Shown one piece after another: positions 26,929-35,067 of a stretch of 64,000 bases of DNA. The DNA comes from Pseudothermotoga hypogea DSM 11164 = NBRC 106472 (GTDB lineage Bacteria > Thermotogota > Thermotogae > Thermotogales > DSM-5069). The notes under the pieces are model-generated. The model did not search any database. It saw nothing but the letters and a program-made list of their open reading frames with translations, and was not told the DNA's origin. The translations under genes were made by a program, and so were the position numbers. Every line of letters starts with the position of its first letter. Position 1 is the first letter of the stretch. The stretch lies in NCBI RefSeq assembly GCF_000816145.1, contig NZ_CP007141.1:744001-808000 (forward strand), given 5' to 3'.

Positions 26929-27627
26929 ATGATAGTTGTTAAAGAGCTCTGGAAGATCTATGGAAAAGGAGAAAGAAAGGTGGAAGCGCTGAAAGGAATA
27001 AACGTCACCATAAAGGACGGTGAGTTCGTCGCCATCTTCGGACCGTCTGGATCTGGAAAAACCACGCTTTTGAATTGTCTATCTGGAATAGACTCACCAA
27101 CGAATGGAGAGATCTACTTCGACGATTTGCCGTTTCACACCCTCAGCGAAGAGCAAAAGACGCAGTTCCGTGCCCGTCACATGGGTTTTGTCTTTCAGTT
27201 CTTCAACCTCATACCCGTGCTCACCGCACTGGAGAACGTCCTGTTGCCACTCAAGATTCTGGGAATCAACCACGGTGAGGCAAAACAGCGCGTGGTGGCT
27301 ATGCTCGAAAGGGTTGGCTTACGCGACAAGATCGACAGGTTTCCATCGCAGCTTTCCGGTGGAGAACAGCAACGAGTCGCCATAGCCAGAGCTTTGGTGC
27401 ACAACCCTAAGGTCGTCTGGGCGGATGAGCCTACGGGTAATCTGGATTCCGAAACTGGCATGAACGTGATAGAACTTCTGGAGTCGATGAAGAAAGAACT
27501 TGGCACCACACTCGTCGTTGTGACACACGATGAACGCATCGCCCAGAGAGCCGATAGAATCCTGTTCATGAGGGACGGCCGGATAACAGAGGTGCGTGAA
27601 AAAGAGAATTTGAACAATGAAAGTTGA
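26929..27627 (+). CDS. ABC transporter ATPase, LolD/MacB type
   Basis: 232 residues. All ATPase motifs are present: Walker A GPSGSGKTT, Q-loop region FVFQFFNLIP, signature LSGGEQQR, Walker B VVWADEPTGNLD and H-loop VVTHD. 'NLIPVLTALENVLLPLKI' and 'ADEPTGNLDS' are hallmarks of the LolD/FtsE/MacB branch that pairs with FtsX-type permeases. It therefore energises the upstream permease, with which it forms an operon (RBS CGGGAGGA). A strong bidirectional terminator follows. Confidence 0.95.
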   Translation: MIVVKELWKIYGKGERKVEALKGINVTIKDGEFVAIFGPSGSGKTTLLNCLSGIDSPTNGEIYFDDLPFHTLSEEQKTQFRARHMGFVFQFFNLIPVLTALENVLLPLKILGINHGEAKQRVVAMLERVGLRDKIDRFPSQLSGGEQQRVAIARALVHNPKVVWADEPTGNLDSETGMNVIELLESMKKELGTTLVVVTHDERIAQRADRILFMRDGRITEVREKENLNNES

Positions 27628-27678
27628 ACGTTGATCTTCGATCTGATGATCGTAAGAGCCTCTCTATGTAAACAAAAG

Positions 27679-27706
27679 AGCCGGGACGACCCCGGCCCTG
27701 TTTTTT
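27679..27706. terminator. Bidirectional terminator between convergent genes
   Basis: Stem GCCGGG/CCCGGC with an ACGAC loop, TTTTTT on the right and AAAA on the left. It can end both the ABC operon (rightward) and the gene at 27706-29343 (leftward). Confidence 0.88.
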
Positions 27707-29343
27707 CAAAACGTCTTCGTGCCACTCGCCAGCGTCCTGCTCCATTCCCAGAAGGTGTAGCTGACAGAAGGCACGTTTCCGCAGAGCGTTTTCAACCAAC
27801 CCGCCATCTCCACACCACCTGAAGCTTTCACGCCGCCGCTGATCGTGTAACCCACCTGGTTCGCCCCGCCCATTGAAGCGTTGGTCTCTGACTTTATCCA
27901 CGGCGTCAACCTCAAGAATGGCCCAGCGACATCGTAGAGGTAGGCACTGAATGTGATGGGAAGCTCACCCTTGTTCTCACTGTTCAGCTTCGCGTTGGCG
28001 TCGAAGTTTATGTTCGAGTAGTTCACGCTGTAGGTGGGTGTGAAGCTCCAACCGTTTTGGTATTTCACTGTGACCGCGGCTGTCGCACCGAAAGTCGTGG
28101 ATGCGTCTATGTTCATCCTTCCGTTCATCTTCGTGTTCGTCTGCGCGTTCAACCTGGCTTGAAAGACTATCACGACTGGGATCCCAGAGACCGTGAAGGT
28201 CTTGGTTTGACCCACTGAGAAGAGTTCTTTAGACCAGCTCTTGTCGACGTTCCCGTTGGCGCGCACTTGCAACGAAGGTGTGAAGGATGGAGAAAAAGTC
28301 AGCGTCGTTTCGAACCTTTTGAGCTTGTAGCTCCATTTGAACTTGCCAGTCTTGACCCAGTGATGTTCCCAGAGGATCTTGGTATTCATGCTCAACGTCA
28401 CGACGATCTTCGTGGTGATGGACGAATTTTGCTCAGTGAAGGTGGTTGAGAACTCCCTCTGGTTCCACACATCGTAGTTCCAGCTTTTGGAAAAGTCATC
28501 CTTCACAGGGTGCGGTGTGGGTTTGGTGAGCGCAGAAATCTTGTTGGTCGAAAAAACGACTTGGAAAGCGGTGTAATCTCTAAGCTTTTCGAGGACGATC
28601 TCGCTCCGTTTTTCATCCGCGAGGTTCGACGGATTTGCCCCACTGCTCACGATGGTTTCTTTGAGAACGAAACCATCTGGACGTTTTTCGAAAGTTGCTT
28701 TGTAAGAAGTCCCCCCTCCAAAGTCCACAGACCAACTACCAGTGAAAGCACTTTCAAAGATGGGATTTATTTGTTGTATCTGCGAACCAGCGGGTAAGAC
28801 CACGACCGTTGTTTTTTCTGTGACGATCGTGTCGCGCCCTGATTTCAGAAAGATCGATTCGAAGATTCTGGCGTCTATCTCGTACTCGAAGTACTTCGGT
28901 ATGAGTTTTTCCGCCAACGTTTCATCCCCAAACATCTTTCTCGAGATCGCGAAGTTTCCACCCTTGGCCGTGACGAAGCCGTTCGCCCTCAGCTGAAGAA
29001 CACAGGTGTAGTTGCCCGCACCGTCGATGGTGACGCTCATACCATTTTGGACGAGCGTGGGAGCGGTGTTGTACAGAAAGTAATAACCTTTGGCGATCTC
29101 GTTGATGTATTCTTGCTGAAGCTCCGAGATCCTCGCCGCCAAGCTGCTTGGCGCACTCATCTCACGGTAGTGTGTGACGTAGATCTTCGAAAGTTCGGAC
29201 GCCGGCAAGTACTCTTTTCGTGTTATCAAAGCGGAACCATCCTGTTGGATCTCGATTCTCTCTTCGATCGTCCTTCTGTACTCAACTGCACCGACGACGA
29301 TCGAAAAAACCAAGATCAGTACGAATACGATCCTTCGGGTCAC
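27706..29343 (-). CDS. Exported beta-rich protein, unknown
   Basis: 545 residues from GTG 29343 (RBS AGGAGGGG). Signal peptide IVFVLILVFSIVVGAVE. Residues 20-290 mix strands and helices (RTIEERIEIQQDGSALITRK opens like several secreted Thermotogales proteins). From about residue 300, long alternating strands rich in Thr, Ser, Asn and aromatics (TKIVVTLSMNTKILWEHHWV, TTLTFSPSFTPSLQVRANG, WSFTPTYSVNYSNI) suggest a beta-barrel or beta-solenoid in the outer sheath. Only two Cys are present, one in a C-terminal TLCGNVPS. I recognise no family. Monocistronic, transcribed leftward to the shared terminator. Confidence 0.75.
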   Translation of the reverse strand: MTRRIVFVLILVFSIVVGAVEYRRTIEERIEIQQDGSALITRKEYLPASELSKIYVTHYREMSAPSSLAARISELQQEYINEIAKGYYFLYNTAPTLVQNGMSVTIDGAGNYTCVLQLRANGFVTAKGGNFAISRKMFGDETLAEKLIPKYFEYEIDARIFESIFLKSGRDTIVTEKTTVVVLPAGSQIQQINPIFESAFTGSWSVDFGGGTSYKATFEKRPDGFVLKETIVSSGANPSNLADEKRSEIVLEKLRDYTAFQVVFSTNKISALTKPTPHPVKDDFSKSWNYDVWNQREFSTTFTEQNSSITTKIVVTLSMNTKILWEHHWVKTGKFKWSYKLKRFETTLTFSPSFTPSLQVRANGNVDKSWSKELFSVGQTKTFTVSGIPVVIVFQARLNAQTNTKMNGRMNIDASTTFGATAAVTVKYQNGWSFTPTYSVNYSNINFDANAKLNSENKGELPITFSAYLYDVAGPFLRLTPWIKSETNASMGGANQVGYTISGGVKASGGVEMAGWLKTLCGNVPSVSYTFWEWSRTLASGTKTF

Positions 29344-29431
29344 CGCGACCCCTCCTTTTGTGGGATGACCGATTATTGCACGAACTAATTAGAAAATCGT
29401 TAGAAGGTTTCTTCAACACACCGAGGTTGAC

Positions 29432-29700
29432 AGAAAATACTGCCTCGCAAGCCTTTCTTCTTCAGGGGGATGGGTAAGAGGCTTGATTATTAGCACTTGT
29501 GTTATCATCATAGCGTGGGAACTATGCCATTCGGCATAGGTATCTTGGGAAGAAGTCCCAAGTAGTAGCGGGATTGGCACCCGTCAGAGGTGTAAGGTTT
29601 AAACCACACCTATGTGGCCATGGAGTATCAAATGCTCCGTGGAAGGCAGCCTAAAGAGCTGCTAAGAATCCCATCCCCTTCAGGGGATTGGGAGTGTCAA
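29432..29700 (+). mobile_element. Short IS200/IS605-derived element (MITE-like), copy 2
   Basis: 269 bp, beginning AGAAAATACTGCC after TGAC (29428-29431) and ending GGGAGTGTCAA. The same internal junction as copy 1 (CCATT joined to CGGCATAGG) shows common descent. It lies in an intergenic space, so no gene is broken. The differences from copy 1 are single bases and one short indel near 29494. Confidence 0.88.
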
Positions 29701-29720
29701 AAAGAAGAGACATGCAAACA
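29539..29720 (+). ncRNA. Candidate stand-alone TnpB guide RNA (omega RNA), copy 2
   Basis: The same five-hairpin series as copy 1. Hairpin 1 here is perfect (CTTGGGA/TCCCAAG). Hairpin 3 has CTCCGTGG where copy 1 has CTCCATGG, changing a U-A to a U-G pair and keeping the stem. Hairpin 2 carries one mismatch. The guide would be the bases after 29700 (AAAGAAGAGACATGC). Confidence 0.42.
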
Positions 29721-29721
29721 A

Positions 29722-29750
29722 AAAGCGGTCCCACACGGGACCGCTTTCTT
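29722..29750 (-). terminator. Terminator of the leftward lipoprotein gene
   Basis: Perfect stem AAAGCGGTCCC/GGGACCGCTTT with a four-base loop. On the minus strand it is followed by TTTTTG, so it serves the gene at 29780-30306. On the plus strand the trailing TTTCTT is weaker. Confidence 0.85.
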
Positions 29751-29779
29751 CGAACATCACTTCTGAACTGTTTTTCTCA

Positions 29780-30306
29780 CTACAGGAATGGTACAAATGT
29801 AGGATAATACTTTAGCTCAGTCGCTCCACCCGTTTCCTGGATCCAAGTTGCGAAGTAATACCCCTTGTCTTGCACGATTATCATCGGAAGGTTGACCACC
29901 GTTGTCGAAGCGCTTCTTGTGCACACGTATGTGACTGAATAGACGTTCTCGACGAAAGTTGGTTTTCCATCGCTGAACCAAGGTATCAGCTTCGTTTCGA
30001 TCTTACTCACACCAGCCACGCTGATCGATGTCGGTATAGATGGTGTACACAACGTGAAGACGACAAACTCGGTTGCTTCGAAAGCCAAATCCTCTACATC
30101 CTCGTTCGAAGCATCTTCGTCTGGTACATAGATGAGCTCGCGTAGTTCCTCGTAAGTTGGACTCCACCCGACTCAACCAACTCCATGATCTTGTCCGCCA
30201 AGGCTTTTGCGAGATCTTCTGGTTTCGGACCAGTGGGAAAAATTCCACCACAGCTGGCAAAGAGCAGAACCGCTACCACGGCAACAAATACCAGTACACC
30301 TTTCAC
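29780..30306 (-). pseudogene. Small lipoprotein gene with a frameshift
   Basis: GTG 30306 lies 7 bases after AAGGGGG and opens a lipoprotein signal (GVLVFVAVVAVLLFASCGG). The first frame reads to VESGGVQLT and then drifts to a stop at 30094. The coherent continuation (TYEELRELIYVPDEDASNED then VEDLAFEATEFVVF) is in another frame and runs to 29780 (TELKYYPTFVPFL). The change falls at about 30155-30165, with no obvious slippery heptamer, so a one-base indel is more likely than programmed recoding. Total about 175 residues. Family not recognised. Confidence 0.72.
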
Positions 30307-30334
30307 CTGACATCCCCCTTGGAAGAGTTGACTG

Positions 30335-30340
30335 ATTATA
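30335..30340 (-). promoter_or_regulatory. -10 box of the lipoprotein gene
   Basis: TATAAT on the minus strand, 29 bases before GTG 30306. -35 not clear. Confidence 0.5.
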
Positions 30341-30653
30341 ACTCCAAAGGAGGAAACTTCTGCAAGATTTCTCCGACGAGGTAGACCTATCCCAAAGTAC
30401 ACCTTCCCGTGTGCACACGGACCGCCCAGGCGTTGCTGTCCATTTCATAATATACGGACGGACAAAAACAGAAATCTTTGAAACTCTTGTTCCAAGACCA
30501 AGAGCGTCTCTTTTTGTAAGCTCTTCACGAATGGGCCTCGATCTTCGTCTATCACACCTTGTGGTAATGCTTCGTTAATCATACAGACACCGTGTCACAT
30601 TGAATTCTGACCTTGAGTTCAAAGATGTTAAGATCTCCTTGGGGGGTGAGCGA

Positions 30654-31406
30654 ATGTACATCTCTCAAAGCGCAAAGATCGGTTCCAACGTAACTTTAGG
30701 CCACAATGTGGTCATCGAAGACAACGTGGTGATAGGTGACAATGTCACCATAGGTCACAACGTGGTAATAAGGAAAGACACGATCATAAGTGAGGGATGC
30801 GTGATCGGTGACAACACCGTTTTGGGTAAAGAACCCTTCAAAGCAAGCATTTCAGCAACCACAGAGAAGAAAGAATTAGCCCCTCTCGTTCTTGGAAAAT
30901 ACGTCACAATAGGCGCCAGCTGTGTCATATACCGCGGTGCGATTTTAAAGGATCACGTCTTCGTGGGAGATCTGGCGAGCATAAGAGAGGACGTGACAAT
31001 TGGCGAGTACACAGTTATAGGAAGGGGCGTCACCGTGGAGAACAAAACGACCATAGGCAAATACGTGAAGATCGAAACCGAGGCTTACATCACGGCTCTG
31101 TCGACGATAGAAGATTATTGTTTCATCGCACCAGAGGTCACGTTCACCAACGACAATTTTTTGGGTAGAACGGAGGAAAGGAAGAAGTACTTCAAAGGTC
31201 CTACGATCAGAAAAGGTGCCAGGATAGGTGCGAACGCGACCATCTTACCAGGCATAGAGATTGGTGAAGACGCGTTGATAGGCGCCGGTGCGGTGGTCAC
31301 GAGGAACGTGCCTGCAAGAAAGATCTACGTTGGAATTCCTGCAAAGGAGTTGAAAGATGTGCCAACTGAGCAATTGTTGGAGAACCAAGTTTATTACAAA
31401 GGTTGA
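30654..31406 (+). CDS. Left-handed beta-helix (hexapeptide) acyltransferase
   Basis: 250 residues from ATG 30654, preceded by GGGGGGTGAGCGA; an in-frame upstream start (30600) lacks an RBS. Two long runs of [LIV]-G-x4 hexapeptides are visible: [20 protein letters not shown] and [20 protein letters not shown]. They are separated by a loop with [20 protein letters not shown], and the [20 protein letters not shown] end is typical of sugar O/N-acetyltransferases of the WbpD/LpxA-like superfamily. It probably acetylates a nucleotide sugar or glycan precursor in the cytosol. The exact substrate is unknown. The rmuC gene follows after 19 bases. Confidence 0.88.
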   Translation: MYISQSAKIGSNVTLGHNVVIEDNVVIGDNVTIGHNVVIRKDTIISEGCVIGDNTVLGKEPFKASISATTEKKELAPLVLGKYVTIGASCVIYRGAILKDHVFVGDLASIREDVTIGEYTVIGRGVTVENKTTIGKYVKIETEAYITALSTIEDYCFIAPEVTFTNDNFLGRTEERKKYFKGPTIRKGARIGANATILPGIEIGEDALIGAGAVVTRNVPARKIYVGIPAKELKDVPTEQLLENQVYYKG

Positions 31407-31425
31407 ATCCTGAGGGGGAGTCGAG

Positions 31426-32610
31426 GTGCTCGGCTTGTTCCTGCTTGGAATTCTCATCGGTGTTTTCGTTGGTTATTACATGGGGATTTTAAAGTTACGC
31501 GGTGAGCGAAAGAGCTTCGAAGAATCGATCAAGAATTTGAGGGAACAGATCAACTATCTCGTTTCCCAACAAGGCGCTCTATCTTCTTCACTTGGAACTC
31601 TGAGTGGACTGTCGAGCTTGGTGAGTGAACTCAAAGCGAGGTACGAGGAGACGAAGGAAGCAGAGAAGAGATTGAGTGCGGAGAGAGATAAGAGACTTGA
31701 AGAGTTCATTGAGAACATGAGAAAGATGTTCGAAGAAGTTTCCAACAGAACCATAAAGCTTGACGAGGAGAAAGAAAAGCGAATCACCGAACTACTCGAG
31801 CAAATGAGGCGCTTTTCCGGTGAACAACGAGCCGCGATGGAGAGATTTCTTTTGCAACAGGGTCAATCACGGGAAGAGATCGAGAAGAAAAGAGACGCGG
31901 AACTCAAGGACATGAGGAGGATCGTAGAAGAATTTGTGAAAACCGTCTCTGGGACCAAGACGAGAGGCCAAATCGGTGAGATGCTTCTGAGTGAGGCTCT
32001 AAGTGAGTCAATCAAGGTTGGTACCGTCGTGAAAAACCTTTCTGTTGGTTCGATGGTTGTCGAGTTCGCTTGGAACCTGAATGATGGCAAATACATCCCG
32101 ATAGATTCAAAGTTGCCGGCCCTTTCGGATTTGGTAGCACAATTTGAGAGCACACAAGATCAGGAAATTCGAGAACAGAGGAAGAAAGAGATCGTTCAGA
32201 AAATAAGGCGCGAGATAGATAACGTGAGAAAGTATCAAAATCAACCAAATACCATTGATAGTTGCATCATGGTGGTACCCTCAGCCGTGATAGATATAGC
32301 ACCAGAGTTGATTGCAGAAGGAAAAAAGCAAAACGTGTTCCTCTGCACATACAGAGACATCTTCGCGGTCGCGCACTATCTGGAAGCGAGACACATGACG
32401 ATGAAACAAGACGAAATCGGAAGATACAAACAGTTGATCCAAAGTCTTTTGAACCTTCTCGAGCAGGTGGATCAGAAGACCCATTCTCTGGACAGGGCGT
32501 TGAAACAGATAACCAACGCGAACAACGAGATCAAGTCCTTGGTTTCACAAGCATTTTCAGTTGCAAATGTGAAGACAGAAAGCAATGAAGGTATGGACCA
32601 AGGCGTATGA
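31426..32610 (+). CDS. rmuC: RmuC family protein (DNA recombination)
   Basis: 394 residues from GTG 31426 (RBS GAGGGGG). An N-terminal anchor (LFLLGILIGVFVGYYMG) is followed by a long coiled coil (about residues 25-170, KSFEESIKNLREQINYL and so on). The RmuC core then starts at TKTRGQIGEMLLSEAL and includes 'IPIDSKLPALSDLVAQFEST' with the PIDSK nuclease-like motif, and 'VPSAVIDIAPELI'. RmuC proteins limit inversions at short repeats and resemble PD-(D/E)XK nucleases. The length and domain order fit the family. Confidence 0.93.
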   Translation: MLGLFLLGILIGVFVGYYMGILKLRGERKSFEESIKNLREQINYLVSQQGALSSSLGTLSGLSSLVSELKARYEETKEAEKRLSAERDKRLEEFIENMRKMFEEVSNRTIKLDEEKEKRITELLEQMRRFSGEQRAAMERFLLQQGQSREEIEKKRDAELKDMRRIVEEFVKTVSGTKTRGQIGEMLLSEALSESIKVGTVVKNLSVGSMVVEFAWNLNDGKYIPIDSKLPALSDLVAQFESTQDQEIREQRKKEIVQKIRREIDNVRKYQNQPNTIDSCIMVVPSAVIDIAPELIAEGKKQNVFLCTYRDIFAVAHYLEARHMTMKQDEIGRYKQLIQSLLNLLEQVDQKTHSLDRALKQITNANNEIKSLVSQAFSVANVKTESNEGMDQGV

Positions 32611-32650
32611 GTTTCGATAGATTGCTTTACGTAGAAGTTACTCACATTTT

Positions 32651-32679
32651 TTTCAATGGTTCCAGACACAATTTAGAAT
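32651..32679 (+). promoter_or_regulatory. Promoter of the cytochrome b5-like gene
   Basis: TTTCAA (32651-32656) and TAGAAT (32674-32679) with a 17-base spacer, 23 bases before ATG 32703. Moderate match to the sigma-A consensus. Confidence 0.45.
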
Positions 32680-32702
32680 AATCACTGAAAGGAGGTTTGA
32701 CT

Positions 32703-33632
32703 ATGAAAAACATCTTAGTCCTTCTTTTGTTGTCCCTGCTGGTGGCGATCGTCTTTCCACTGAACCTCGCTCAATTCAACGTCAAAGAGTTCAAAGGTCA
32801 GTATCCTTTGATAAGTCTGAGTAGACTTCTTGAAACGGACGAATTCGTGTCGGTGGAAGGCATCGTCTACAGAATAAGTGCTTCGAAGAGATTCCTCACC
32901 AGGGACGAGGTTGATCCGAAGCTCCTAAACGAGTCCAACTTGGTTGGAATCTTAGCCATAGACATAGACGAACTCAGCACTTTCACTGGAAAGGAAAAAC
33001 AAGCGCTCGTTGCGGCGAACGGGATAGTCTACGATGTCACACCATCCAGACACTGGCCTGCTGGTAATCACAAGAACAGACACAAAGCCGGCGAAGAACT
33101 GACTCACGAACTGGTGAGGAATTCTCCACACGGTGTTGGGAAAATCGCCAACGTCAAACCGTTCGGAGTTTTGGTCTTCACAATTGAGCAACTTGCCAAG
33201 TTCAACGGTAAGAATCGTGCAAAGTCTTACATCGCCTTCCAAGGTGTTGTTTACGATCTGAGCCACCTAAGGCCTGCTCCGAACTATCCATTCGGAACCG
33301 AGGCGACTTCTGAACTTCTGAAAATCCCAAACTATGCAGACACACTCTCGAAGTCCTACGCTATAGGACTTTTGGTATTCGATGAAAAAAACCTTGCCAA
33401 GTTCGATGGTCAGCAAAATGTGGAAGCGTTCATAAAAGTCGGGAACATTGTCTACGACGTCACAGAAGTTCCGGACTGGAGGGAAAAGTTACACCTCGAA
33501 CCGGACGCGGTCGCTGGAAAGGATTACACTTCCCAATTCGAGTGCGAGCTGGAAGAAACTTGCGGTCACGATCATCCTGACTCAGATGTGCTCAAAGAGT
33601 TCAAGATCGTCGGCTTTGAGCTGGTGAAATGA
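32703..33632 (+). CDS. Exported protein with tandem cytochrome b5-like domains
   Basis: 309 residues from ATG 32703 (RBS AAAGGAGG). Signal peptide ILVLLLLSLLVAIVFP. Four similar units are visible, each 'F-[TD]-x-[EK]-L-[SA]-x-F-x-G-K' then 'AANGIVYDVT', 'AFQGVVYDLS' or 'KVGNIVYDVT', the opening of cytochrome b5-like haem-binding folds. Only the second keeps candidate haem histidines (PAGNHKNRHKAGEELT and NSPHGVG). The third has lost them. The C-terminus has a Cys/His cluster (ECELEETCGHDHPD). It probably acts in electron transfer outside the membrane with the following gene, which overlaps by 4 bases. Haem binding is inferred. Confidence 0.8.
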   Translation: MKNILVLLLLSLLVAIVFPLNLAQFNVKEFKGQYPLISLSRLLETDEFVSVEGIVYRISASKRFLTRDEVDPKLLNESNLVGILAIDIDELSTFTGKEKQALVAANGIVYDVTPSRHWPAGNHKNRHKAGEELTHELVRNSPHGVGKIANVKPFGVLVFTIEQLAKFNGKNRAKSYIAFQGVVYDLSHLRPAPNYPFGTEATSELLKIPNYADTLSKSYAIGLLVFDEKNLAKFDGQQNVEAFIKVGNIVYDVTEVPDWREKLHLEPDAVAGKDYTSQFECELEETCGHDHPDSDVLKEFKIVGFELVK

Positions 33633-33991
33633 CGTACAAAGTTTTCGCTTGGATAAGTGTGGTTCTGTTGTTCTACAATTTCTCTCTATTTCCATTGCGC
33701 AGGATTTTGAAGCGCTACAAAGGCGCACAGAAGTTTCTCATTTTTGGATCCAAGCTGCACCGATTCACTGGTATTCTGCTTTTAATCACAGGTGCGATCC
33801 ACGGTTATCTCGCGCTCGGAACGATAACATTGCACACCGGATGGTTGCTATGGTCCGGTGTGCTTTTGCTCTTTATCTACTATTTGCTGAGAAAGCGTTT
33901 GAAAAGAAGATGGCTGATCCTTCACAGATTCACAGACTTTTTCGTTGTCGCATGGTTCTTCGTTCATTTCTTCTTCCCATGGTTGTTCTGA
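33629..33991 (+). CDS. Small membrane protein with cytochrome b-like histidines
   Basis: 120 residues, ATGA overlap with the previous gene. Four membrane segments: FAWISVVLLFYNFSLFPL, FTGILLLITGAIHGYLAL, LLWSGVLLLFIYYLL and FFVVAWFFVHFFFPWLF. Histidines sit at membrane-facing positions (KLHRFTG, GAIHGYL, TLHTG, LHRFTD, FFVHFFF), the pattern of ferric-reductase-like or cytochrome b561-like proteins that hold two haems between helices. Paired with the b5-like protein, it could pass electrons across the membrane. No flavin domain is attached. Family assignment is from pattern only. Confidence 0.7.
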   Translation: MTYKVFAWISVVLLFYNFSLFPLRRILKRYKGAQKFLIFGSKLHRFTGILLLITGAIHGYLALGTITLHTGWLLWSGVLLLFIYYLLRKRLKRRWLILHRFTDFFVVAWFFVHFFFPWLF

Positions 33992-34031
33992 CACCGTAGG
34001 TGAGTCAAGAACGTGCGAGTAGGCCATGAGA

Positions 34032-34905
34032 TCAATACAAAACACACCTAACCTTTCTTCCATCCACTTCTCTTAGCTGGACCGGCTCTTTGCACTCTGC
34101 TTTTGCGTACTTGCATCTCGGTTCGAAGGGACAACCTAAAGGGGGATCGATCAAGCTTGGAGGTTCACCGACGTCCACCAAGGTCGTGGACGAACCTCGG
34201 TCCGGATCTGGTGCGGCCTCTCTGAGCAACATCGTGTAAGGATGCATGGGTCTGTTGACGATCTCTTTAGCGTCTCCCTCTTCGACGATCAATCCGGCGT
34301 ACATGACGACAATTCTGTTTGAGATGTACTTCGCCGCCGCCAGATCGTGTGTGACGTGCAGGAAGGATATTCCGTGTTCCTCTTTCAGCTTGAGCATCAA
34401 GTTCAAAATACCTGACTTTATCGAAACATCCAGCATTGATGTGGGTTCGTCCGCCAAAATTATCTTTGGTTTCGTTATGATCGCCCTCGCGAAAACGATG
34501 CGCTGTCTCTGGCCACCAGAGAGTTCGTGTGGAAACTTTTCCAAGAAGCTCTCAGGTGGGATGAGTTCGACGTCTTCGAGAACATTTTTCAGGATCTGTT
34601 CTTCGTTCTCTATTCTGTGAATCTTCAGAGGTCTCTCCAGTATGTGAGATATCCTCTTTGTCGGATTGAGTGAGGCGAACGGATCTTGAAACACCATCTG
34701 CACGAGTTTTCTGAACTTGAGTTCTTCTTTCCGATTGAGTCGTCTTGGCAACTCCTCGCCAAAGAGCAAAATCTTTCCTGCTGTTGGTTCATACAATCTT
34801 GCCAAAACTCTCAGCAGCGTCGTTTTCCCACAGCCGCTCTCGCCGACCACCGAGACAATCTCGTTTTCGTTCAGTTCAAGATCGACACCGCGTAAAGCTT
34901 TGAGC
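34032..34905 (-). pseudogene. Oligopeptide-type ABC ATPase, N-terminus removed by the IS
   Basis: The frame runs from the IS boundary (LKALRGVDLELNENEIVSVV, then GESGCGKTTLLRVL) to 34032. Walker A, signature (LSGGQRQR), Walker B (IILADEPTSMLD) and H-loop (LHVTHDLA) are intact. The C-terminal extension with CPFEPRCKYAKAECKEP is the cysteine-bearing tail of the DppF/OppF dipeptide and oligopeptide ATPases. Only the first 20-25 residues and the start codon are lost; GTG 34850 could give a protein lacking the first strands. No partner permeases are next to it, so the original operon was disrupted. Confidence 0.85.
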
Positions 34906-35067
34906 TTGACACTCCCAATCCCCTGAAGGGGATGGGATTCTTAGCAGCTCTTTAGGCTGCCTTCCACGGAGCATTTGATACTCCATGGCCACAGAGGTGT
35001 GGTTTGAACCTTACACCTCTGACGGGTGCCAATCCCGCTACTACTTGGGACTTCTTCCCAAGATACC
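34886..35067 (-). ncRNA. Candidate TnpB guide RNA of the full element
   Basis: The 162-bp right end (35067 down to 34906) overlaps the tnpB 3' end and folds into the same five hairpins as the short copies. Hairpin 1 (CTTGGGA/TCCCAAG) and hairpin 2 (CAGAGGTGT/ACACCTCTG) are perfect. The guide would be the flanking bases from 34905 downward (GCTCAAAGCTTTACGC), that is, within the truncated ABC ATPase gene. Production of such RNA from the tnpB 3' end is known for the family; here it is inferred. Confidence 0.5.

Noticed and set aside
30155-30170. Programmed frameshift in the lipoprotein gene
   Set aside because: No slippery heptamer or downstream stem is visible; an indel explains it more simply.
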